From Thozetella sp. PMI_491 (taxonomy: Eukaryota > Ascomycota > Sordariomycetes > Chaetosphaeriales > Chaetosphaeriaceae): DNA of 64,000 nt. A program made the position numbers and the translations under genes. Where the stretch lies: the NCBI GenBank assembly GCA_021432635.1, contig MU270055.1, forward strand, positions 310,001-374,000, given 5' to 3'. The notes under the pieces were generated by a model, which was not told the DNA's origin, made no database searches, and saw only the letters and a list, made by a program, of their open reading frames with translations. Below are positions 22,012-34,817 of the stretch, in pieces. Numbering within the stretch: the stretch's first letter is position 1; every line of letters begins with the position of its first letter.

Positions 22012-22841
22012 TCTTGGTGTACTGCGTAGGTAAGTGGGCGGGAAGGAGGCTAAGTTGAGCCGAAACTGGATTCCCTGCATTGTGTGCGCATGTGTGCTTC
22101 CCTATCTCTGCTTGTTAAATTTTGTTTTTCTTGGGCTTGTTTTCTCTCTCGATCCTTTTCTCCGCCTTCACCTTGCTCCCTCCTCTGCTTTCTCCGTTCC
22201 CTCTTAGGGCGGATTCGAGATGTCTCGATTGCGATAGCCCCAGTCGCATGGGCGCGGCAAGAAAGAGTCTTCCTGCAGCCGGTGAGAGGAAACTACTGCT
22301 GGGCTACAGGCGGGTCCAGCGCTGTCTAGCGAGGGGACCCAGAGCTGTAAGCCGGAGCTTAGTGCTAGCAGATTGCTACCATAGCGTACAATGGGCCCAC
22401 AGCTAAGCAGGATCCAAGACCCTGCAGGCATTTCGATCTGGAGTCCATCTCGGGATCGATCGCTGGACTGGAGCCTTTCGCCCGTCTCCGTGCACTGTGG
22501 CATCCTGCGCACTGGCTGGCGTTGTTTCGTTGCGAGGACTACCCTGCCAACCTGCCTACCCAAGGGTCAAGCCCGGCACTTTCGGGCTCCTAAGGTGCGA
22601 TGGCAGCTTTGGGCAGGCGGTGAGTTGCCGCTTGCAAAATACTAATTATCTAGCTACCTAGTGCTCCGTCTGTCTTGGCTGCGAACTTCAAAAGTCGGCC
22701 ACTTTTTCTCTGTGGGGAAGGTGTGGCCGGCTGGATTCGCTAGATGGTGTGTGATCGATCCTCTTGCCTTTTTTTTTGGTAACAGAAAACCCACCAAACT
22801 TTTTTTTTTTCCCCTTTCTCCCCTCTGGCCTTTGTTCGCAT

Positions 22842-22842
22842 G

Positions 22843-22878
<36 letters not shown>

Positions 22879-22890
22879 CGGGCAGGCAGG
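22842..22890 (+). repeat. (GCAG)n tetranucleotide microsatellite, about 12 units
   Basis: Tandem GCAG/CAGG units with one A-to-G interruption at about 22880. The run is open in several frames on both strands, which explains short repetitive frames here; they are not genes. Confidence 0.92.
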
Positions 22891-24054
22891 ATAGGGTTCG
22901 GGCTCGGGACCGTAGAACCACCACTTCATCTATCTTTCTCAAATTACCAAGATCTCTTGTCGATGCTCTGCATACCGACAACCCATCTTCAGGGGAGGCA
23001 ATCAAGAAGCCTCTCAGCCTAAATGGCGTGGCTGGTCGCTTCCCATTGCCAATATCAAGTGCTGGGTCTGGCCCGGTGACCCGCCACGAGGTCGCTGCGC
23101 TATGCATTCGGGAATAAAGTCGACTGCCGGCACTCGAGAAGGCATATGGCGGCGATCCCTTTGGCCTTCATTCCGCGTGCCAGGGAAACCCGGGCCTCTG
23201 ATTGCACGCGGCCCGGCTCCGATATGCTTCCTGCCGCCTTTCCTTTGTCCATGTCTCGGACCGCGGTAATACCTGCCGAGGGGACCCCGAGCAGCGGCAG
23301 CTGCCACGGAAAGAGCCACGGAAAGCAGACCAAGTTTCTGCCTGCGTGGTCCTCTCACGTCTCTGCATACAGAGTAGTAGAATATGCCACAGTACTGTGG
23401 TAGTGTGCGCAGCAGTAGCGTACATACATAGTACATAGTACAGTAGTGCAGCGGGATCCTTGTTTCTACGCGCCCCCATCTGCGACCTGCCGGGGTTTTT
23501 GTGTCTGGAACCCCTGCAACCTTGGGTTTAACCAGCACAAAAACCCTGGCGGGGATTGCATGCACTCGGGAGCAATCGCGCTACGATACGTGTAGTAGTG
23601 TAAAAACCTACTTCGGTACGTACCCTCAGTTCCGTGGCAGGAAGATCGCCGACTAGCTGCGACAAGGAATGTGGAGGGAGAAGACCGAAAAAAGCAAGCT
23701 GAGGATCGTGGCGGACGGGTGCATACGGTACAGCGGCCTAGCTTGCTTCGACGCTCTGTTCGGGACATAAAAAAACACCTACAGCGGCTTGGTGGTTATT
23801 AGTCCCCAAAGAGGACGACCGAGAGGCACAGCGCCAGAGCGACCACCGGCATCGGTTAACTGCAGCAACTATTCCCAAGACCCTAGATGCAAGTGAACAA
23901 CGTACCTTGCCTGCCTAAGGCACTGTAAGTAATCAGCCTAGTCGCCCGCCGGGCAACTGCAGAACTGCCTTGCAGTGAGCTCTGTACATCATTGTACAGC
24001 AAACTTACGTAAACGAGAGCCTCCGAGCCATCGCTGGCTTGGCTTGGTGTATAA

Positions 24055-24072
24055 CCCCCCCCCCCCCCCCCC
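24055..24072 (+). repeat. Poly-C run, 18 bases
   Basis: A homopolymer C tract followed by CTCTCACCCCTCC, a T tract and CCTCC. The same C-run, T-run, CCTCC order is seen again near 26178-26215. Confidence 0.85.
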
Positions 24073-26591
24073 TCTCACCCCTCCTTTTTTTTTCCTCCTT
24101 CGTCCCACCGGCCGGCCGATACATCTCCGCCGCCACACCCCGAGCTTTCCAAGGCCATGGTGACAAAAATAAGCCGCCGGCCATCCTGGAAGAGGAGGCC
24201 GAAGATGCCTGCCCCAGCTCGGTAAGCGTCCAATCCGGTACCAATCAGGTAAGGTCCGCGCCGGCTTGTTGGGGCGTTAGGACCAACAACCGCATGTCTC
24301 CTCTCTTCCTCCAGGACCTTGGGACGCTTGTGGACGACTTCTCTTCTGTGCCGCCATTAGTTCCCCCCCGGCCTAACGACCCTATGCGGAAAAGAGGGGA
24401 AGATAGGATCCTCTTTGCTCTCTCTCCACTGTGTAGCATATACTAGTATCAGATCACAAACGCAGCGTATCCGCGCTGTCTAGGCAGAGAGAAGGTAGAA
24501 ACACCGGTAACGTCGGATACGCCCAACTGCTGGCTCTCCGATCCAGGACTGTCGTCCGGAGTAGATCGGGGGGGGAGCCTGCCAGGGAAGAAGAATGTGG
24601 AGCTGGTGGGCGATACACTTGCCGTAGTAGAAGCGAGGTCCGACTGCAAGACGACGGAACCCCCACGCCCAGGTTCGACCACCTGTTGCAACAAACCATC
24701 CCCTCCCCCCTGCCGGCGACGAGCAAACATTGCCGTTCCGCTATTTGTCAACCCATGGTATACACGGCAAGAGGGGATGCAGCCGGAGGGCAGGGAGGGG
24801 AGGGAGGGGGCGATTGATAAAACATGTCCCGCGAATGATAACGCCTCTGACCATCGGTGGTGTGTCCGACTGGTCTTTGACAGACACGCCGGCTGCCTCT
24901 CTCTGCCTCGATTGCTCGCTCCCACACACGCCAAGCCCACGATGGATACTCCGATCCCCCTCCCCGCTCCCTCCTTCCCCCTTCCCCAGAGGCAATAGCC
25001 GGTGGCGATCCCACGGGTCAGGCCTTGGCCGGTGCTTCTTATGGCTGCCGGATCGTAGCCCGCGAGCCCTTGCGCAGCGGTCCAGTCCATACGGGGGCTG
25101 GCGCCTGCCTGTATTCCGTATGTGTCTATAAGGTATTTGGTGTGATGCCTGCGGTCGGCCCAGACCTGCCCACCGACGAGGAACAATGGCCAGATCGACC
25201 TAGGTCCCTCCAGCCAATGCGCCGGAGGTGGGTCGCAGGCAATACAAGAAGGAAACCCGGGCCTGCCTCTTCGCTGCACGCGACGCCCGTCCGACACCCC
25301 CATTCGTTTCGCGGGGCTAGGCGCACAAGCCAGCATCGGTGCAGCCCCATCGCGTCGTCGTCCTCGTCGCGGTAGCCTCCAGAATAGCCTTAAGCCAGTA
25401 GCGGGGGAAGAGGGAAGGGGGGGGGGGCGTGTCCGACCTGGTGGCAGCTCTATATTGAGTCGAGCTGCATGCCGCGTTCCTTTCTCTCGAAAAGCGAGCT
25501 TGAGCGCATTTGGAGATGACAGGGCGGGTGCATCCTCCCCCAGTACTACAGAACGCGTTTAATAGTTCGGATTGCCAAACGCGGAAATCCTGCGCCGCCC
25601 GCCCACCTCCCTTGCCTCTGGCCTGCGTGGTACGTACACAGCCGAAGGGCTGCGGGCACACTCCGTTGGAACGGCATGGTGCTGTCGGAGCGACTCAAGA
25701 GAGGAGCGCCGAGAGGACACAACCTCTAGAATTGGGCATATTGATGATGCTCGACGAAGGACCCTCAACAGAGAGTGTTCTACAGGGGGGTCCCCCCTCC
25801 CCTTCCCCTTCTTCGCTCACCCTTTCCCTCCCCAACCCTGGTCCATAAGCACCAGAGGCGATTGTGTTTATGGGGAGAGCAATGCGGTGGGCACCTCGGC
25901 AAGCGGCCAATTTCGGGGCAGGTTCCCATTCTACATGCTGAGCTGGTCCTAGGACGGTGCGTCCCGTCCGTCCCAGCTCCACCAGATCTCCAGTCATCTG
26001 TGCTATCGATGGTGCTCCGTGCAGCAGTCTTTAAGCTACAAAGTACTACCACAATCTGTACTATGGTATGTCGTACCACGACCAGGCTACCTAGCATTGC
26101 GACGTCTCGATGCGGCCTCAATGCCACCGCAATACATCTACCTATCCTGATTTCGGCTCCCATCTCGGCACCCTTCGGCGCCCCCCCTTTTTTTTTCCTC
26201 CCTCTTTCTCCTCGTCCTCCGAAAAGCCTTGGATCCTTTTGCCAACCCCAAATGTACGAATACGCCGACGTGGAGGTACGGAGCCGAAAAACGCCCCGGT
26301 CGCGCGGCTTTGCCCTGTAAATAGAAGGCCTACCACTCAGTGGCTCCGGCCACCCTTGCCTGGCTCGCGGCTTACTGCCAGCCATGCCCTAGGGAGGATA
26401 ACGCAATCATCTCCACAGGCCGACAGTCCTTACCCCTGGAGGTTAGCGTCGATGCGGCCAGTGGAAACCTGGTTGGCGAGCCGTGTGTACTTGAGGGTAC
26501 ATGGAGGAACCTCAATTTTGAGATGCACGGATCCTGGCCTGGCGTACGAGCCTCCTCCCCCACCAGCTAGCTATCCCATACCGTATGTAGC

Positions 26592-26636
26592 GCACACACA
26601 CACACACGCGCACTCACTCAACTCACTCACTCACAC
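26592..26636 (+). repeat. (CA)n followed by degenerate (CTCA)n
   Basis: CA dinucleotides run to about 26606 and pass through CGCG into CACTCACTCAACTCACTCAC. A simple-sequence tract in the gene-free region. Confidence 0.8.
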
Positions 26637-29406
26637 TCTCTCTGTCCTGTCGGCCCCTAACCCAGCCCCATCGGCTCGGCGCCCGCACCAACCTGCACCG
26701 ACCGGCATCAGGTCGGCGTCCCTGAATAAGGAAATCAATACGCCCCGACGGAGATAGATCCTCAACAAAAAAAAAACCACGAGGTCTATTGCTTACTCCG
26801 TGCCTACCTGATCCAACGCCCGGGCGGCCAGCGGCCATGGCGAGGCGAGCAAAATGCTCTTAGATAATGCTTACTCCCTCCGTGTGGCAGCCTCCTGCCT
26901 ACCCCAGCCGTACTCCTCTGTAGCCTCGGTTTTCTCCATTGCGGGATAGTCCTCCCGCCTCGCTGGGAGGCTGTCTCCTAGGCCGCTGAGTGGCCTGTCC
27001 CGGCTGGTGGCGCGCCGGAGCTGGCCTCTCAGCTGCTCCTCCCAGGCCCATCGCTCTCCCCTCAGTTGCTGCTGGTCTCGCATACTCCTGCCGAACGTCG
27101 CATCTCGCCCGGGCGCTCCCGGGGGAGGGGGGACGGGGAGGGGGGACGGGGAGGCGGGCGCGCGAACGAGCGCGACTGGACGCACCCAATCTCGCACGCT
27201 GGGCTTCGCAGGTCGAGAAAGCAAGCGATAGACATTGTCTCGCTGCCGCTCCCCCAACCCAGAGGCCACGAGACTAGCTAGAGTGCATGCCTTGACATCA
27301 TCATCCGATGTTGCAAGGACGGAGCGATCTTGACTCGGCCCCGCAGCTGCAGACAATCGAAACCCTAATCTAACACGCCGCGAGACACACCGCCGACCGG
27401 ATTTTATCCCTCGGTCCGCCGTCGAAGCAGTGGAAAGAAAGCAAGGCTGGATGGCCGACTCTACCCGACCTGGCGGCCACGCTGCTAGGCGTGCTGTTTG
27501 CCCATCCCAACTTTGGCACAGTGTGCGCTTGGTGCTGGTGCTACACGACGCTTTTTTTTTGTTGGCCGATTCGAAGGCCACCGATCTACGATCTGTGGTT
27601 GGCCATAAGCAGTTTCGGGCGAAGAGACCAGCACATCGCACAGACGGGCCACCAAAAGCTAGGAGACCCTGGAGAAGGGGGGGGGGGGCGCCAGAGGGGA
27701 GGATGGAATGCTCCACTCCCAACCTACCTCACTGGCTTGCTGTGGTTAGTTGGTTAGTGCCGCCCCAAACAAATCGAAGACTGCAGTCAATGATTCGCAT
27801 GCGACCGGACCATCGGCAACTGGCTATGCAGACCGCCCCCCCCCCTCCCACCGCATTCCTATTCTCGACACCCGGGAGCATCCCCTACCTGCAGTGCCTA
27901 CCAAGGGTTTGGGATCTGCCTGCTCGCCGGCTCGGCGGTCGGCGGCGACGAGGGCGGCTCCTCGAGGTCTCCAAGACGAGGGAGCCCCGGAGTACTCTCG
28001 GCGTCTGTGCCTCCCGGAACCCCTCAAACTCTATCGAGACCAAGGTGAGGGCCGGCCGGAGCTACGCACAGTCTCCCGCAGGCTCACAGACCACCATGCT
28101 ATCTGTGTGGCTGGAAGAGCCCGTTTTGCCGGCATGTCGTCCATTCATTGTTCCCGCCGTTGCCAACGACGCGACGGCCGCTCCCGAACGACACTGAGTC
28201 AGCATAGCGACGGCGCGCACAACCCGCTTCGCGCATCGTACTGTACAGCGTCCAAACGTCGTTCGAGTGCGCCGCGTGCTCATGTCTAAGGGCCACAGGA
28301 CGGCCGCATAATCCTGCTGATCTCGTCGGTGCCTCGACTCGCACGCTCGTCAACTTCGCCCCTCCCTGCCTCCCAGTTCCTTGGTCACCGCCCTCTTTTG
28401 GGACTGCGAAAGCCGACCCTCCGTCGACGTTAGCCTTGCTCATAGCCTTGGTCAGCTTCACGCTAACCCGCACCATCGCTTCCCATATGAGCCCAAGTCA
28501 CCCAGCTGACAAGTGGCTCGGGGCGGCGCTGCCAGGCATGGAGTCTCCTGTCAAGCGCCAGTCCGCTGAGCGCAGCCGCCCGCTCATCCCGTCGTTTAAT
28601 TCCATCCCGCTGCGGGCTCGCTTGTTTGCTCGCTCACCCGTCGTGACTGACTCGCCAGACCACCCGTAGATCTCCCGCAAGTGCGACCAATGCCGAAGCA
28701 GCGGTGACCCAGGGCGATTTGGCCTAGGGATCCCGGGCGAGGCGGCGCGTGTCGGGCTCACACCAATCTCACCGACTTTAGCATTCGCGGAGAGAAGAGC
28801 GAAGGAGGTGTGGGGGGGGGCTTCGGAGAGGGCCAAGGTGACGAGCAGAGACCCATTCGCTCCTCCAGGCCAACCAGCCAACCCCTAAAAAAAGCATCAC
28901 CCCCCCCCTCGACGTCGACACGTCGCGGTGTGCGCCAGGTGACGGACTAGGCTGTCACAGTTGGGCGCCACCGCCGCCCGGCGCTCGCCCTGGCCCTCTG
29001 ACTCGGGATTAGGATTCGGTAGCATGGGAGCAATGGCATGCATGGGGGTTGCTGCGACCATCACATGGTCGTGTCCTCCTGGGCCTTGCTTTTTCCTTGG
29101 TGGCGCTGTGCCGGCGGCCCTGGTGTTGCCATCATGATAGCCCGCCCTCGAGGCATCATAGAGGTTGGGACCAATTAACGCCGACGCCCCCCTTGCGGAT
29201 CGGACTAGCCTCCCGTTCGTATCTGGGACAAAATCGGCCCTGTTGAGATCCAGGCCTTTCCATCTCGATCACACACGCATTCCTGTTCCTGCCTTGGGTT
29301 GGAACACGGGGCGTTCGAAGGTCCAAAGGCCCGGGAAGCTCCAGAGCACTCCCTCCACTGTCGACCGAGCGTCGGAGCCGCGCCGCCCTCGCACCCCTGG
29401 TGCCTG

Positions 29407-29435
29407 TTTTTTTTTTTTTTTTTTTTTTTTTTTTT
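29407..29435 (+). repeat. Poly-T run, 29 bases
   Basis: A homopolymer T tract followed by CCTCCCTCC. On the minus strand it is poly-A. It could be the tail of an old retroposed sequence on the minus strand, but I see no target-site duplication or element body next to it. Confidence 0.85.
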
Positions 29436-32400
29436 CCTCCCTCCTTTCCCGAACCGTATCGATCACGCAGTTCCGTGAGGTGTGCCAGGCCGTGGAACCG
29501 TGAATCTCTTGTCGGCCTGGCTCCCATTGGGCCGCTAGTGCGGGGAGCGGAATGAGACGGGCGGGCAAGCTCGGGCGACTGCAGCCGAGTCCTGTCGGTG
29601 AGCTCGCGCCGCCCCGGATTCCGAAGGAAAAAGGAGCTCGGCCCCTTCATGGCGTGCGAGATCAACAGGCAGAAACACAACGTAGGCTTGGCAACTGGTC
29701 ACCGCCCTGGAAGACGACGTCTCCCGTCGGTGCTTGGACAGGAGACTAGGAACGTGGCTTGTCCTGAGAATAATCCAATGGCCGCTTTACCGGTCCCATT
29801 TGTCACTGGCGTGTCTCAGTCGGATGGACACATGCTGTCTCTCACCTTCCCCCCTCCGGGCTCCATAGCAGTAATCGCCGGAACCCAATGAAGAATGAAG
29901 GAGTGCTCTGGCGGAGACACTAGTCGGCCACAGCCCTCACCGCCGGTAACTCGTCCATGGCGATCGTCGCAGTGCTTCTTTTCGTAGAGGACCCCACCTG
30001 TGTTATTTGCTTTTTTTGCGCGCCGCTTGGGTCGGGGTTCAGGGGCCAGGTGCCCAAGCCGAGAGCTCTCCTCCACAACTAGGAGATTAGAGAAGGAAAG
30101 GGGGGGGGCAGGGCTGGTTGATCCAGCTCTTGCCGAGTCGCCGAACGCCCATGCTCCCAGCTCGTTGCTTTTTTCTTCTTTGGCGCCCCAGCTTCGCGAG
30201 CCGGAGGCTCTGTCGCGCGCACGCATAGGCTTACAAGCCTGCTTCATCAGCCCCCCGACACTGATGTGCGAGCTGGGTCAGGGGAAAGAGAGAAAGAGGG
30301 GCTCGGACGGACGGCTAGAAATATGATGACGGCACGCTGTAGCAGACGCCGCTATCGCGATACCTGGGTAGCGTGCCGACTCTCGGTGAGGAGCGATGGT
30401 GTGGAGAGGCGTCAGATCAACGCTGTATGTCTCACTCCTCGACCGTCTCAGCTCTCGCTGGCTCCGAACGCTCGCGAGATGCTTCCCGACTTCTTCCTTC
30501 TCGGGAGCCCACAAGGGCCATTTAGCTATCTAGCTGCCGACGTTCCTCAAATTGACCAGCCTTGAATCCCCCACCTCCCGTGGCGCATCGTCGTGCTTAC
30601 ACCTGGGCTGACTCGCTGAGTGCATCGGTGAGGTGCAGCGCAAGCGGCAGGCGTGCGGTGTAAGGGAAAGCCCTTCCTTCCTTATCTCTGTGTGCGCTAT
30701 GTCCCGTCTCCAGGGCTACCGTATCCGCATGTGTAATCATTCTGGATCGAATAGAAGCACTTTCGCCTTGCCCGTTTTCGCTGGCTTTTCCCACAGAGAC
30801 GGTCCGGCCTATCGTGGCCGAGTAAAGCGGTTGTTCTGGACCCTAGGAATTTCTTCTGGCGTGGAGGTCGACACGAGCCACCGGTCACGGGGCTTTCTGC
30901 GCCGCCACCCCTTAATACTAAACTCCAGTTCAGCTGCGCGGCCTATGTCTCATTGTGCTGCCTGCTATTCGAGGTCGCGTCCCGGCGAGCAAACAGGGCG
31001 TCGGGTGCGTATCAGCCTATCCGACATAACCGCCGACCGATAATCAAGGCGTGGCAATGGCGTCGATGCCAACTCCCCGAGACACGGTCGAAGCCTCGTA
31101 AGCCCTAGTATCCCAGAGTGACGGAACAGGCTGATGTGAAGTGGCTGTTGGGAGCTGTCGATGGTCCAGGAATAGCTTTGTTGACAAAGTTAAGGGGTAA
31201 CCCGCCCCCACCGCCAATGCAATCTCATCGAGCAAAAGGGCAAAGGCACATACATGGTGGTACAGAATCAATATCGAACGAAATAAAACACCTGCATCAC
31301 ATGGACTTATTGATGCACACGTTTACAAGGAATTCCTGCCAAGGCATGAAATGCCCACTCCACTAAAGCATTGCACGAAGCCAGCAACTGGCCATGTGAG
31401 ACAGAGTGTTATTGCCTCCCTAGGAACATTACAAGTTAGCAAATACAATTCTTACTGAGAAATAGCATTACAAATCATTTTTGCCTCTAAGGTACACTTT
31501 ACTGCCTCAGGGTGTAAGAGGCGAGAATAACGACACTCCTGGTTCCCCCGCCTGGGTCGCCCATATTGGGACATTAGGCGTCGTCATAGCCTTGTACTCG
31601 GAGAATGAAGAACTGCGATAAAGAAACAGAGCTCTGGTTAACTTTAAGTTTTAATGACTTGTAATCGCCGACTGCAGCCACTGAGCTTGAGCAAAAGTCG
31701 ATGTACTTTTGGCATTTGCTTATACGGACGTGATCGTCCGCCAGGTGAGACATACCTTCGAGGCTCATTTCTCTCCCGCTCTGCGCCTACGCTCACGGTG
31801 AAGCATCAACAATAGCGAGCCTTTAGTACCGGCCACCACTGTCGATCTATCCGAAGCCGGAGGAGCGCACCTCGAGGCTGCGAAAGGGGCACGCCACGGG
31901 GGTTCGAGAGGTTGGTGTAGGTGATCATGAGACCGGGGAGGCGCTTGTCAATAGCATTGTTCAGCCACACAACCAATGACGTCCGCTATGATGTAGGTGT
32001 TGACGAAAATTCTCCTTGGCCGGTGTTCTGGCGGTCAATGACTCTATTGCTTCCTCGAAGAGTCGCCGACCACGGGCAACTTGAGATGGTGCAATATTTG
32101 AAAGGTCCACGCTTGGGAGGGCCTAGACCGGGATTTGGAAGCAGCTCTCGCTTGGGGAAATTGCCATGAGATTGAAGAACACATGCACTGACGAGCTCGG
32201 CACATTGTCTTAGAGACACAACCGAGTCACCGGCTTGGAGACCCACGCTCGCCCCCGGGGGCTGGATGTAAACACAGAGTACCGCTTCTCCACAAACGCC
32301 CTCCGCAGTGTTGTTCTATGTTTTCCTTCTGTTACCGTATGTGGAATCAACATGGCTGAACCACCAAGGGACAGGGGCATCCGTCGCTCTGGGTGCCTTG

Positions 32401-33948
32401 GTAGTTCCAGCGAAGGCGGCCACATGCCTTTCCCTCCGCAAGGACTGGCATTCGCCGCAATGGGCACGGAGGGAGATGCCATAGCTAATGCAATCTCCCT
32501 CGGAGCACGGGCAGGTCTTGTATCAATGATGCAAGCCGACACCGTGCCCCCGGTCCCGCATGCCAGTAGCGTAGCCCAGGAACCCGACCCTGCGGAACAC
32601 GGCGGCCGCTATCGCCCCGGTACCACGGTTGGGCGTCATTCGGTGAGGCGCGAAGGAGTGAAACGACCCTAGGGCTGCCGAACCGCTCTGCTCCGGGGTA
32701 TCGGGAAGTGAAGGTCGGCGATTGGGATGTCTGGCATTGGTGGTTCATTCCCGCAACCCTGTCCTCGGGCTCTCTTGACCCAAGTGCATCAGCACGTGCG
32801 TCTAACACTCCTTGCTTTTCTATTGTAAGCTCTAGCCCTTCTCTAAGAGAATCCAAAGCCGATCCCGGAGTTGAGAGCAGCCGGTAATGGATCTAGGCCC
32901 GACGATGGTCGGTCGGTGTGCCGATGCGCCTGGCTTTCGCCCTGGGCTCGGCCGCCCTCAACGTATAACCTCGTGCATTCGTTGCAATGTTGTACAATGT
33001 CGACGATCCCATCGACAGTGTTTCATTAGCAGGCACTGTGCCCTGCATTTGCTTTGCCGTTGTAGCAACCGTTCCCGAGCCATGGCCCTGTGCTACCCCG
33101 TGGCCATCGTGATCGCGGCCAAAGCATGCAGTAGGCGGAGGGGACGTGTCTGACGAAACCATCCCCAGGACGTAGCTACTGGGTACTTCCGCATGGCCCA
33201 TGAGCCAGATATCTTCTATCGTAGGCAGCGCGTGGGCGTGGCGAAGCAGTCCTATTCCTGGTTCTGGCAGCAAATGGGTTGACCGAATAGGCGCACACAG
33301 CAGCTTCCTAGGACACGTTGTAGAGCCTGATTGGTGTCCTAGTACTGGTATGCTTCATCTTTATTCCACTGCAATATTAAGCTGCGGCCTGTTGAAGTAA
33401 TGGCACAGATGCAGAGGTGAATGCCACTAGGTCGATAGCCCATCAGGCTCGTTCCTAGTTTGGGGGGAGTCTACCCAGCAAGTAGAAAAGGTACTGAGGC
33501 GAGTCTAGCAATGCGTATGCCTGTATTTGGCCTAGAATTCTACACAGCTCTGCGAGCAACGGGTTCCTCGGGCTAGGCCGAATCCGAAGCGGCGTGGGTA
33601 AATGCACCTCAGATACTCGCCACCTGGACCGGTGCTTGGGGCAAAGTACGCCATGGCTGCTGCATACACACGACGGTATACACTCTAAGCAACGTTTTGC
33701 TATGAAGTGTGACGGCACACTGGCATCATAGACGCGCGGACTAGCATTCACAGCTTCTACAGGGCAGTGCACATTGCTCGAGGTCTCTCGTACTGTCTCT
33801 CCCAATCCTTCGCGTGGCAGCGCCGAGGCTGGCATGAATAAATGCCTCGCCCCAGGGTACGCGCATCCAGTCGCGGCAGGACGACGGGCAGTCGAGAGGG
33901 TTCTGGACTCCATACCTCTACTTCCCGCTACCCACTGATGAACACACC

Positions 33949-34004
33949 CCTACCTCGGGCAGACCACCTTACCTCAGATAGACCAGCCTACCTCGGGGAG
34001 ACCC
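33949..34004 (+). repeat. Three imperfect copies of an about 19-base unit
   Basis: Units of the form CCTACCTCGGGNAGACCA begin at 33949, 33967 and 33987, differing at a few bases each. A short degenerate minisatellite. Confidence 0.6.
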
Positions 34005-34817
34005 TCTCATCGTGCCGCCCCGGAAAGCCATGCCATTGGTACGTGCCTTGTCGGCCGGGAGGCTGCGCCTATAGAAACCAAAGAAGGGCGATATGACCGC
34101 ACTCAGCCCGGCCTACGTCCGGCGAGGGCTGTGGGAAAGGGGGGGACGGCAGGGAGAATCCAGATGACTGCACGGGCGAGTGGCGTGATAGACATGGGGG
34201 GCCCTCGCGCATATTCGCTGAGACAAGAGCCACGGGACACGATGAATCTTTGGGTAAGAACAACGCAAGCGTGGGATGGGCCGGGAGGGAGCCAGCCCGG
34301 CGGTGAGGCCCCCGAAGCAGATGTCCCCGTAGGAAAGGGAAAGAGCGACATCTTTGCAGCGGCAATGTAGATCTAGGACCCAAAGTCATTCATGCATGCA
34401 TTTGTCACAACGGATAGAGACACTTGGGACGTCAGCGCGATCACAGCGTGGAGAGAACCAAAGTTGTGTATTTGAGGCATCAGTCATGAACTAACATAGT
34501 AATAAAGTAGTATGGTAGGGTATCAAGAAGAGAAAGCAACTAGCACCTGCACCCGGCCCGATAGAACTACGCCTTGTTGTCGTGGGAGGTCAAGATATTA
34601 AAGAAGCGAGCGCGCTCAGCTACGCGACCCTCGCCGGTTCAACTCTGCCCGTTTGGTTTGCTTTTGATGCCGGCGTGTAATAGTCCGGCGAGCTGCGCGA
34701 TGCCCATCATGTCATTAAGCTGTGTTTGGTTTATTTTCGTAGAGTCCCTTGGATATAGAGGGACGCATGCTTTTCATGGTACCCTCGTCGAGCCAGCCGA
34801 TATTCCCGATCTCCAAA

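Larger units (their letters stand above)
19053..34817. other. 15.8 kb region without a supported gene, upstream of the PRO1-type gene
   Basis: Many open frames of 60-360 codons occur on both strands. Those I inspected between 19 and 28 kb are dominated by Arg, Pro, Gly and Ser, show no domain, often overlap each other on opposite strands and lack convincing splice structure. The DNA is rich in pyrimidine tracts (about 20497-20560, 24055-24100, 26178-26215, 29407-29450), CT, CA, GCAG and homopolymer runs, and TAGGTA-like elements (about 21217-21243). I see no rRNA or tRNA, and no transposase, reverse transcriptase or long terminal repeats. The part from about 31 to 34 kb is less biased and has somewhat more protein-like frames on the minus strand (see findings). 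It could hold distal promoter elements, a long leader or non-coding RNA. Confidence 0.55.

Noticed and set aside
22842-22890. Frames through the GCAG repeat
   Set aside because: They are open on both strands only because the tetranucleotide repeat has no stops.
24660-24690. tRNA B-box-like GGTTCGACCAC
   Set aside because: The arm cannot form a five-pair T stem with a seven-base loop, and no A box or acceptor stem fits.
24449-25336. 295-codon minus-strand frame
   Set aside because: No family, overlapping open frames on both strands and simple-sequence content.
26871-28197. Frames of 283 codons (minus) and 255 codons (plus)
   Set aside because: Overlapping open frames on opposite strands without splice sites, domains or protein-like composition.
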